A DNA stretch of 12,927 bases. Source: an uncultured Rhodospirillales bacterium. GTDB lineage: Bacteria; Pseudomonadota; Alphaproteobacteria; Rhodospirillales; Defluviicoccaceae. The stretch spans positions 1-12,927 of the forward strand of contig CAKZLS010000099.1 of the NCBI GenBank assembly GCA_937127205.1, in the 5' to 3' direction. Below the pieces are notes generated by a model. It had not been told where the DNA came from and searched no databases. It was given only the letters and a program-made list of their open reading frames with translations. Made by a program: the position numbers and the translations under genes. Within the stretch, counting starts at the first letter, position 1, and the number at the start of each line of letters is the position of its first letter. Below are positions 1 to 6,420 of the stretch, in pieces.

Positions 1-1
1 C

Positions 2-502
2 CAGCTGGGCGGCGGCACGGGCGGCGCCGATGGTTTTGTTTTCATGCTTCAAGGCGACGGCCTCAATGCGCTGGGAGATGCCGGAAGCGCGCTGGGCTAC
101 GACGACTTGAGCGGCGGCACCGCCATCGGCAACAGCCTCGCCGTCGAGTTCGACAACTTTGATTTCGGCACCTGGGATCCGAACAGGAACCATGTTTCGG
201 TGCTGCGGGACGGCAGCGTAAGCAACGCATTGGCGACGCAGGCCACGCTTCCCGCCGGTGTCGATCTGAACAACGGCGACGAATACCGGGCCTGGATCGA
301 ATATGACGGCTCGACAAACGATCTATCGGTGTTCATCGCCAACTTGGATCTCGCTCAGACCAAGACCGAAATCCTGGCGGTCAACGTCGGCGACTTGGAC
401 GGTATCCTCGGCGATACCGCTTATGCCGGCTTCAGTGCCGGCAACGGCGGCCTCACCAATGCCCATGAGATCCTCGACTGGGAGTTGTCAATTCTGATTT
501 GA
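2..502 (+). CDS. L-type (legume-like) lectin domain protein, 3' fragment
   Basis: The frame is open from the window edge, so the N-terminus and any signal peptide are missing. The visible 166 residues read like a bacterial L-type lectin beta-sandwich. They start with an ADGFVFMLQ strand, followed by an LGYDDL segment and the metal-site signature: EFD at 146-154, then DPN at 176-184 and His at 191-193. This matches the Glu/Asp...Asp/Asn/His set that binds Ca and Mn in legume lectins. The end (HEILDWELSILI) is the last strand of the fold and runs directly into a TGA stop, with no PEP-CTERM or other anchor after it. Family members are usually exported and bind carbohydrate; the ligand here cannot be told. 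It converges on the Calvin block and has no visible functional link to it. Confidence 0.75.
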   Translation, partial: QLGGGTGGADGFVFMLQGDGLNALGDAGSALGYDDLSGGTAIGNSLAVEFDNFDFGTWDPNRNHVSVLRDGSVSNALATQATLPAGVDLNNGDEYRAWIEYDGSTNDLSVFIANLDLAQTKTEILAVNVGDLDGILGDTAYAGFSAGNGGLTNAHEILDWELSILI

Positions 503-537
503 CTGAACAGCCATACCGCGGGGCTGATTGTTCGGTC
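501..537. terminator. Possible bidirectional hairpin between convergent genes
   Basis: An imperfect inverted repeat starts at the lectin stop codon. The outer arms GACTGAACA and TGTTCGGTC pair at 8 of 9 positions, and an inner CAGCC/GGCTG pairs with a four-base bulge. It sits in the 58-bp gap between two convergent genes, where a shared terminator would be expected. There is no T-run on either side, so intrinsic termination is uncertain. Confidence 0.3.
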
Positions 538-560
538 TGCGGGGTCTCTCAAGACGGAAG

Positions 561-1031
561 CTATTGACCTGCAGGGATCTGCATTGAGCGCTCCCCGCCG
601 GGGGTGGCCAGCATGAAAGCGGCGCGGTCTTCCAGTGCAAGAAGCATGGAAAGCGGGGAGCGCAACAACAATTGATCGATACGCGGTTGCAGGGACCGCG
701 CCTTCATCGCGCACGTGATCGCCAGCGCAACCCGGCACTTCTCGCCGACCGAATCGAAGTCCCAGCGAATGTGGAACTCTTTGAACAGTTCGTCTTCCGA
801 CGTCACGTCGATGTGCGTCGGCCGCGTTAGGCTGGTGTGGGATCGGAATTGTTCGATGGTGTCTCCGTTGCCAACCTCCTGGCTGGCAACGTAACTGTCG
901 CCGTCACGCTGGAGCACCCTGGCATCGCGCCAAAGCGGAAACAATTTCGGGTAGATCTCGACGTCCGCGACCAGATCGAAGATGAGATCACGGGGCGCGT
1001 TGATGATGCGGCTTATACCTTGAATGGCCAT
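561..1031 (-). CDS. SRPBCC/START-fold protein, COQ10/RatA-like
   Basis: The 156-residue protein has the layout of the polyketide cyclase/COQ10 (SRPBCC) family. An N-terminal strand with INAP is followed by a helix (DLIFDLVADVEIYPKLFPLW) typical of COQ10/RatA-like proteins, then a run of strands, and a long C-terminal helix at about residues 122-145. The family makes a hydrophobic cavity that binds lipids, quinones or other small ligands; a specific ligand cannot be assigned. The ATG is preceded by AGAAGGA at a spacing of 8. It is the last gene of the minus-strand Calvin block, 113 bp downstream of the CBS gene, so it may be cotranscribed or have its own promoter. A quinone or membrane-redox role near carbon fixation genes is only a guess. 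Confidence 0.75.
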   Translation of the reverse strand: MAIQGISRIINAPRDLIFDLVADVEIYPKLFPLWRDARVLQRDGDSYVASQEVGNGDTIEQFRSHTSLTRPTHIDVTSEDELFKEFHIRWDFDSVGEKCRVALAITCAMKARSLQPRIDQLLLRSPLSMLLALEDRAAFMLATPGGERSMQIPAGQ

Positions 1032-1144
1032 GTTGTTCGTCCTTCTGTTTCCAGATCAATGTTTCCTAGAATTGCATTCGCGCGGGGTCGCCGGGGTCGT
1101 CTTCGGGCGAACACCGTGTTTAGCGGTTGCCAACCGATACAGAT

Positions 1145-1588
1145 TCAGTACCGTCCACCCGACTTGAAGACGTAACTGCGAAGCTGGGCGAAATCGAGCG
1201 CGGCGCCTTTGTAGAGAACCTCGAGAGCCCGCGTGTGCGAGACCACGTCAACCACCCTGCCGTTCTCGACCACGGGCAGGTGACGAACCCCCAGATCGTT
1301 CATTTTGTGGAGCGCGGACTCGATATCGTCCGATGGTTCACAGCTGATCACGTCCGTGGTCATGACTTGCTTGACGGGGCGGCCCACGGCTTCAGCGCCT
1401 TCCTCACCGATGCTATAGGCAATGTCCCCCAGCGATACGACACCCTCGATGAGGCCATCGTTGCCGCACACAACGATTACGGCGGTCCGCCTTTGACCGA
1501 ACAGCTGAGCGGTTTCCATCACCGAATGGTCCGGCAAAACCGTGAGAAAATCGGAGCGCGATTCAGCGATGAGCTCCTCGATAATCAT
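1145..1588 (-). CDS. CBS domain-pair protein in the cbb operon
   Basis: This is a 147-residue soluble protein made almost entirely of two CBS motifs, about residues 10-60 and 75-127. Both show the typical pattern: TAVIVV...EGVVSLGDIA in the first and GVRHLPVVENGRVVDVVSHTRAL in the second. CBS pairs (Bateman modules) bind adenosine ligands such as AMP, ATP or NAD(H) and work as energy sensors. I chose the ATG at 1588, with GGAG eight bases upstream, over an ATG ten codons earlier that would overlap cbbS. Only 16 bp separate it from cbbS, so cotranscription with RuBisCO is very likely. That position suggests control of, or response to, carbon-fixation flux. There is no attached catalytic domain, and its C-terminal tail has no CP12-like cysteine pair. 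Confidence 0.88.
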   Translation of the reverse strand: MIIEELIAESRSDFLTVLPDHSVMETAQLFGQRRTAVIVVCGNDGLIEGVVSLGDIAYSIGEEGAEAVGRPVKQVMTTDVISCEPSDDIESALHKMNDLGVRHLPVVENGRVVDVVSHTRALEVLYKGAALDFAQLRSYVFKSGGRY

Positions 1589-1604
1589 GCCTTTGTCTCC
1601 CCCC

Positions 1605-1961
1605 CTATTCCCGTCCATGATACACCACCATGGAGAGGCCTTGAGTTTGCCGATTGTTGTCGTAACCGATAATGCGAATGTGGTCGTCCGGGCACGCGTT
1701 TCGGCATTCCGCCAACTCGTTCATGATCACATTGACGTCGCGCTCGCCGAACAGCGGAAGTTTCCACATGTACCAGTAGTGTTCGTTGGCACGGTACGGT
1801 TCGACGTGTTCAATCGCACAGTTCCAACCGCGTCCCACCGCGCAGTCTACCTGTTTGCGGATCGCACTAGCGTCCATCTCCGGCAGGTAGGAGAAGGTGC
1901 CGCATTTCTTCGAAGCAGGCTCTCCATTGCGGGAGCCGTAGGGTTGTATCGCCATATCCAT
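1605..1961 (-). CDS. cbbS: RuBisCO small subunit, Form I
   Basis: The 118-residue protein is the small subunit that caps the L8 core of ribulose-1,5-bisphosphate carboxylase/oxygenase. Recognisable features are the N-terminal TFSYLP segment and the YWYMWKLPLFGE stretch. These are followed by the ECRNACPDDHIRIIGYDN block and the VVYHG end. Length and lack of a C-terminal extension suit the green-type (IA) small subunit rather than the longer red-type ones. The ATG at 1961 (MDMAIQ) is chosen because AAGGAG lies seven bases upstream; an in-frame ATG ten codons earlier lacks such a site and would nearly touch the cbbL stop. The gap to cbbL is 30 bp. It is cotranscribed with cbbL and followed by the CBS gene. 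Confidence 0.95.
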   Translation of the reverse strand: MDMAIQPYGSRNGEPASKKCGTFSYLPEMDASAIRKQVDCAVGRGWNCAIEHVEPYRANEHYWYMWKLPLFGERDVNVIMNELAECRNACPDDHIRIIGYDNNRQTQGLSMVVYHGRE

Positions 1962-1991
1962 CTCGGAACTCCTTCCGTAATCCAGCTCCAT

Positions 1992-3413
1992 TTATCCCAC
2001 CGCCGCGTCGAGCTTATCGACGGTGTCGAACTCGAATTTAATTTCCTTCCAGGTTTCCATCGCGGCGCCCAGTTCCGGCGAGTGCTCGGCCGCGGCGTTC
2101 AGGATTTCCGTGCCCTCACGCGCGACATCGCGGCCTTCGTTGAGCGCCTGGACGCACGCCTCTACGGCAACCCGATTGGCGGCACCGCCCGCCGCGTTGC
2201 CCCACGGATGACCGAGGGTTCCGCCACCAAACTGCATGACCGCGTCGACGCCAAAGATCGACACCAAGGTGGGGACGTGCCAGACGTGGATACCGCCCGA
2301 AGCAACCGGAAACAGTCCGGGCATGTGACCGAAATCCTGATCGAAGAAAATGCCGCGGGCGCGGTTCTCCGGCACAAAGGATTCGCGCATCAGATCGATC
2401 CAGCCGAGCGTCGCCTCTCGGTCGCCCTCAAGCTTACCGACGACGGTTCCGGAATGAAGGTGATCTCCCCCCGAAAGCCGGAGGCATTTCGTCAGGACCC
2501 GGAAATGAATGCCGTGATACCGGCTTCTGTCGAGTACCGCGTGCAGCGCTCGATGCACATGAAGCAGCATCCCGTTTTCCCGGCACCAGTTTGCGAGCGA
2601 GGTGTGCGCGGTGAAGCCAGCGGTCAGGAAATCGTGCATGATAATCGGCATATTAAGCTGCTTGGCGAACTCGGCGCGCTTGTACATTTCCTCCACCGTC
2701 GGTGCGGTCACGTTGAGATAATGCCCCTTGCGCTCGCCCGTTTCGGCTTCCGCCGACTTGACGGCATCGGCGACGAACTCGAAACGCTGCCGCCACCGCA
2801 TGAAAGGCTGCGAGTTGACGTTCTCGTCGTCCTTGGTGAAGTCGAGGCCGCCGCGCAGGCACTCGTAGACGGCGCGCCCATAGTTTTTCGCGGACAGACC
2901 CAGCTTGGGTTTGATGGTGCAGCCAAGCAGCGGACGTCCGTACTTGTTGAGCTTGTCGCGTTCGACGCCCATCCCGTTGGGCGGACCGCCGCAACCCAGC
3001 ACGTAATGCAACGGGAAACGGAGGTCTTCGAGGCGCAGCGCTCGAATGGCCTTGAAACCGAACACGTTGCCGGCCAGCGACGTCAAAACGTTAACGACGG
3101 AGCCTTCTTCGAACAAATCGAGCGGGTAGGCAACGAAGGCATAAAAGCACGTGGTATCACCGGGCACATCTTCGATGGCGTAGGCCCGGCCCTTGTAGTG
3201 GTCTAGATCGGTAAGCAGGTCGGTCCAGACCGTGGTCCAGGTGCCGGTCGACGACTCAGCACAAACGGCCGCCGCCGCTTCCTCTCGAGACACGCCTTCT
3301 TGCGGGGTGATCTTGAAACACGCAAGCAGGTCCGTGTCTTTCGGCGCATATTCCGGATCCCAATAGGTTAAGCGGTACTCTTGAACGCCTGCGTCGTAGG
3401 TTGTCACGCTCAT
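1992..3413 (-). CDS. cbbL: RuBisCO large subunit, Form IA
   Basis: The catalytic subunit fixes CO2 onto ribulose-1,5-bisphosphate, giving two 3-phosphoglycerates. It is full length at 473 residues, the usual size for green-type Form IA. Catalytic motifs are intact: GCTIKPK (K168, K170), the carbamylated lysine in FTKDDEN (K194 with D196 and E197), HVHRA (H287, R288), H320, the loop 6 lysine in GTVVGKLEG (K327), SGG (S372) and QFGGGTLGHP. N-terminal sequence (YWDPEYAPKDTDLLACFK) and overall wording match proteobacterial Form IA rather than red-type IC. A frame extending about 100 codons upstream is only the shadow of cbbT; the true ATG has AAGGAG seven bases upstream. It lies four bases after the cbbT stop and 30 bp before cbbS. 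Confidence 0.98.
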   Translation of the reverse strand: MSVTTYDAGVQEYRLTYWDPEYAPKDTDLLACFKITPQEGVSREEAAAAVCAESSTGTWTTVWTDLLTDLDHYKGRAYAIEDVPGDTTCFYAFVAYPLDLFEEGSVVNVLTSLAGNVFGFKAIRALRLEDLRFPLHYVLGCGGPPNGMGVERDKLNKYGRPLLGCTIKPKLGLSAKNYGRAVYECLRGGLDFTKDDENVNSQPFMRWRQRFEFVADAVKSAEAETGERKGHYLNVTAPTVEEMYKRAEFAKQLNMPIIMHDFLTAGFTAHTSLANWCRENGMLLHVHRALHAVLDRSRYHGIHFRVLTKCLRLSGGDHLHSGTVVGKLEGDREATLGWIDLMRESFVPENRARGIFFDQDFGHMPGLFPVASGGIHVWHVPTLVSIFGVDAVMQFGGGTLGHPWGNAAGGAANRVAVEACVQALNEGRDVAREGTEILNAAAEHSPELGAAMETWKEIKFEFDTVDKLDAAVG

Positions 3414-3426
3414 CGTTTTACTCCTT
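3413..3426 (-). promoter_or_regulatory. cbbL ribosome-binding site fused to the cbbT stop
   Basis: On the minus strand the last two sense codons of cbbT are AAG GAG, directly followed by TAA, four bases and the cbbL ATG. The Shine-Dalgarno of cbbL is thus inside cbbT. Ribosomes ending cbbT sit on it, which suggests translational coupling of transketolase and RuBisCO. Confidence 0.75.
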
Positions 3427-5448
3427 TTCAGCCAGCAGCCGGCGCGCGTGGCGGACCACGGCGTCAGCGGTGATATCGAAGTGGCGGTAGAGGGTTTCGG
3501 CCGGCGCCGAAGCGCTGAAGCTGTGCATGCCGACGAAGGCGCCGTCGACGCCGATCCATTCGATCCAGCCGTAGCGAACCGCGGCCTCGATCCCGATCCG
3601 AGGTACATCGCCGAGAACCTTTTGGCGATAGGCCTCCGGCTGCTTGTAGAACAGTTCCCAACATGGCATGGAAACGACGGCGGCGCGAATGCCCTGCTCG
3701 GCGAGCATCGCCGCCGCCTCAACGGCCAGCGACACTTCGGAACCGGTAGACAGCAAGGTCACCTCGCGCCCGCCTTCGGGTTCGGAGAGAACGTACGCGC
3801 CGCGGGCGCAGCGGTTCCGGTCTTCATGCTGGGTCCGCACGGTGGGAACGGCTTGGCGGGTCAAAATCATGCAAGACGGCGTGGCCCGCTCCCTCAATGC
3901 GGCCAGCCAGCACTCGACCGTTTCCACCGCGTCGGCGGGGCGGAAAACGAGCAGGTTCGGCATGGAACGCAGCATCGACAAGGCGGACACCGGATGGTGG
4001 GTCGGGCCGTCCTCGCCGACGCCGATGGAGTCGTGAGTCAGAACGTAAATGACCCGCTGCTTCATCAACGCCGACATCCGCATCGCCGATCTCATGTAGT
4101 CGGCAAACACCAGGAATGTGCCGCCGTAGGGGATGAACCCGCCGTGCAGCGCCATCCCATTCATAGCCGCCGCCATGGCATGTTCGCGCACCCCATAGTG
4201 GATGTAGCGGCCGGAGGCATCTCCCGCGGTGATGGAACGGGTGCGCTTGGTCTTGGTGTTCACCGACTCGGACAGGTCGGCCGATCCGCCGATCAACTCC
4301 GGAAAAAATTCGGTCATGACATCGAGGATCTCTCCGGAAGCTTTTCGGGTTGCCCATTTGGGCTGCTCCTCGGAAAGCTTCCGCTTGAACTCGTTAATGG
4401 GGAATTCCCAGCCGTGCCCGAGACGGCCCCCGTTGGTCCGCCGGAACTCTTCGCGTTCGGCATCGTGAAGGTCCGAGAACCGGCGTTCCCAGGCCTCGCG
4501 TACGGGTGTGTTGCGTTCGCCGAGATGGCGCCACGCGGACAGAATGTGCTCCGGAATCTCGAACGGCGGATGGTGCCAGTTCAATTGCAACCGGAGGCCC
4601 GCCACCTCAGCCTCGCCGAGGGGAGAACCATGGGCGGCCGCCGTTCCGGCTTTGGTGGGCGCGCCCTTGCCGATGGTCGTGCGGCACGCGATCAGCGATG
4701 GCATATTGGATTTTCGAGCGCTCGCAATGGCCCGCGCTACCGCTTCCGGATCTTCGCCATCCACCGCCTGGGTATCCCAACCACACGCTTCGAAACGCTT
4801 GCACTGATTGACGGTCGAGGTCAGCGACATGGGTCCGTCGATGGAGATTTCGTTGTCGTCCCACAACACGATCAGCCTGGAGAGGCCAAGAGCGCCGGCG
4901 AGTGAGATGGCCTCGTGACTGAGCCCCTCCATCAGACATCCATCGCCGACGATGCAGTAGGTGTAATGACTGACGATATCGTCGCCCCAGCGCCGGTTCT
5001 GAAGGCGCTCGGCGAGGGCCATGCCGACAGCATTGCCGAGTCCTTGCGCGAGCGGACCGGTGGTGGTTTCCACGCCGGTCGTGTGACCGAATTCAGGATG
5101 TCCCGGTGTCTTGGAGCCGAGCTGGCGAAAGTTCCTGATCTCGTCGATGGTGACGTCTTCGTAACCGGTCAGGTAAAGCAGCGCGTACAACAGCATCGAT
5201 CCGTGTCCCGCCGAAAGCACGAACCGGTCGCGGTCGTACCAATAAGGTCGGGTCGGGTCGAAACTGAGGTATCGCGTCCACAATATGGTCGCCGCCGTTG
5301 CCATTCCCATGGGCAGGCCGGGATGCCCGGACTTCGCCCTCTCGATCGCATCCACCGAAAGAACCCGGACGGCGTTGGCGAGGTCCTCCTCGGTGACTTC
5401 CGTCTCTGGATCGAACCTTGGCGCGACTTCTGCTGCTGGAACACTCAT
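3418..5448 (-). CDS. cbbT: Transketolase (Calvin cycle)
   Basis: This thiamine-diphosphate enzyme moves two-carbon units between sugar phosphates to regenerate the CO2 acceptor. The 676 residues are full length. Visible motifs are SGHPGLPMG (H41), SAGHGSML (H82), GPLAQGLGNAVG, and the ThDP signature from GDG (168-170) to N199 in DDNEISIDG. The pyrimidine domain carries HYGVREHAMAA with the catalytic Glu at 422, and THDSIGVGEDGPTHHPV. The C-terminal transketolase domain follows. The start ATG has AGGAGG about nine bases upstream. It is preceded by a 96-bp gap after cbbP and followed immediately by cbbL, so it belongs to the Calvin operon rather than being a housekeeping copy. Confidence 0.97.
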   Translation of the reverse strand: MSVPAAEVAPRFDPETEVTEEDLANAVRVLSVDAIERAKSGHPGLPMGMATAATILWTRYLSFDPTRPYWYDRDRFVLSAGHGSMLLYALLYLTGYEDVTIDEIRNFRQLGSKTPGHPEFGHTTGVETTTGPLAQGLGNAVGMALAERLQNRRWGDDIVSHYTYCIVGDGCLMEGLSHEAISLAGALGLSRLIVLWDDNEISIDGPMSLTSTVNQCKRFEACGWDTQAVDGEDPEAVARAIASARKSNMPSLIACRTTIGKGAPTKAGTAAAHGSPLGEAEVAGLRLQLNWHHPPFEIPEHILSAWRHLGERNTPVREAWERRFSDLHDAEREEFRRTNGGRLGHGWEFPINEFKRKLSEEQPKWATRKASGEILDVMTEFFPELIGGSADLSESVNTKTKRTRSITAGDASGRYIHYGVREHAMAAAMNGMALHGGFIPYGGTFLVFADYMRSAMRMSALMKQRVIYVLTHDSIGVGEDGPTHHPVSALSMLRSMPNLLVFRPADAVETVECWLAALRERATPSCMILTRQAVPTVRTQHEDRNRCARGAYVLSEPEGGREVTLLSTGSEVSLAVEAAAMLAEQGIRAAVVSMPCWELFYKQPEAYRQKVLGDVPRIGIEAAVRYGWIEWIGVDGAFVGMHSFSASAPAETLYRHFDITADAVVRHARRLLAEKE

Positions 5449-5544
5449 CTGCCTCTCCCTCCTGGGTTAGAGCGGTGGGCTATTCGTTGCTTGTTTCGTG
5501 AAACGTTGGTCCAATTGCGTATTGTCCTAAAGGTGCGCATGGCA

Positions 5545-6420
5545 TCAGGCTGCCCGGCGCTTGCGTTCGACAAGCCGTTGGATCATCGGCGTCAAGATGA
5601 GCTGCATGGCCAGATCGAGCTTGCCGCCGGGAATGACGATGGAATTAGCCCGTGACATAGAGCTGTCGTGGATCATCGACGTCAGATACGAGAAATCGAT
5701 TCCGCGCGGGTCCCTGAAACGGATTACGACGATGGACTCGTCGGCGGTTGGGATCCATCGAGCGGTAAACGGATTCGACGTGTCGACGGTCGGCACCCGT
5801 TGAAAATTGATGTCGGTTTCGGTGAATTGGGTAACGATGTAGCGAACGTAATCCGGCATTCTACGCAGGATGGTGTCCATCACCGCTTCGGTCGAATACC
5901 CGCGAGCGGCACGGTCGCGGTGGATTTTTTGGATCCATTCGAGATTTATGACCGGCACGACGCCGATCTTGAGGTCGGCGTACTGAGCGACGTTGACGCT
6001 GTCGGTTACGATCGCTCCGTGAAGACCTTCATAGAACAGCAGGTCGGTGTCCGGGGGCATCTCTTCCCAGCGCGTAAAGGTGCCGGGTTCCGTTCCATAA
6101 CGTTCCGACTCTTCGAGATCGTGGACGTAGTGCCGGGTCTTACCTGTTCCCGTCTCGCTATACTGTTTGAAAACCGCTTCGATCTCTTCCAAGAGGTTCG
6201 CTTCGGGACCAAAATGGCTGAAGTGAGGATTGCCGTCGTCAGCCGCGCTGGCCATCGCGCGCTTCATGTCGGCGCGGTCGTAGCGATGAAAGGCGTCACC
6301 TTCGATCATGGCCGCGTTGACCCGCTCCCGGTGAAAGATCTGCTCGAACGTGCGCTGCACCGACGAGGTTCCCGCGCCCGAAGAACCGGTCACCGAGATG
6401 ATGGGATGCTTAGCGGACAC
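5545..6420 (-). CDS. cbbP: Phosphoribulokinase
   Basis: The enzyme uses ATP to phosphorylate ribulose 5-phosphate to ribulose 1,5-bisphosphate, the RuBisCO substrate. The 291 residues match the length of bacterial octameric (class I) PRK. The Walker A loop GSSGAGTS lies at 12-19, and GDAFHRYDR at 41-49 contains the catalytic Asp42 with His45 and Arg49 known from the Rhodobacter enzyme. FYEGLHG and the HRDRAARGYS region are also present. I take the start as GTG at 6420, because the conserved N-terminus (SAKHPIISVTG) begins there; the frame continues 66 codons upstream but those residues are a shadow of cbbF. The GTG overlaps the 3' end of cbbF by 11 bases and lacks a strong Shine-Dalgarno, which suggests coupled translation. 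Confidence 0.96.
   Translation of the reverse strand: MSAKHPIISVTGSSGAGTSSVQRTFEQIFHRERVNAAMIEGDAFHRYDRADMKRAMASAADDGNPHFSHFGPEANLLEEIEAVFKQYSETGTGKTRHYVHDLEESERYGTEPGTFTRWEEMPPDTDLLFYEGLHGAIVTDSVNVAQYADLKIGVVPVINLEWIQKIHRDRAARGYSTEAVMDTILRRMPDYVRYIVTQFTETDINFQRVPTVDTSNPFTARWIPTADESIVVIRFRDPRGIDFSYLTSMIHDSSMSRANSIVIPGGKLDLAMQLILTPMIQRLVERKRRAA
6410..6420 (-). other. cbbF/cbbP overlap with GTG start
   Basis: The GTG start of cbbP lies within the final codons of cbbF; the cbbF TAA is formed by bases of the third and fourth cbbP codons. The 11-base overlap, the rare start and the weak upstream Shine-Dalgarno point to reinitiation or coupled translation. Confidence 0.7.

Noticed and set aside
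1032..1144. Possible terminator or promoter in the CBS-START gap (GGGGTCG direct repeat, TCGCC/GGCGA arms)
   Set aside because: The arms are five bases with no T-run and no convincing promoter boxes were seen.
1542..3206. Long open frame of about 550 codons on the + strand
   Set aside because: It is antisense to cbbS and cbbL, whose reading frames are conserved enzymes; its translation has no recognisable domain and is a GC-rich shadow.
3414..3722. N-terminal extension of CbbL by about 100 residues
   Set aside because: The extension is an out-of-frame reading of cbbT, and the internal ATG has a good ribosome-binding site and begins the conserved protein.
3448..4905. Long open frame of 485 codons on the + strand
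   Set aside because: It lies antisense within cbbT and its composition (many Arg, Gly, His) is typical of a reverse-strand shadow.
5493..5504. GTTTCGTGAAAC palindrome in the cbbP-cbbT gap
   Set aside because: Five-base arms and a two-base centre with no repeat elsewhere and no promoter boxes around it; too weak to call an operator.
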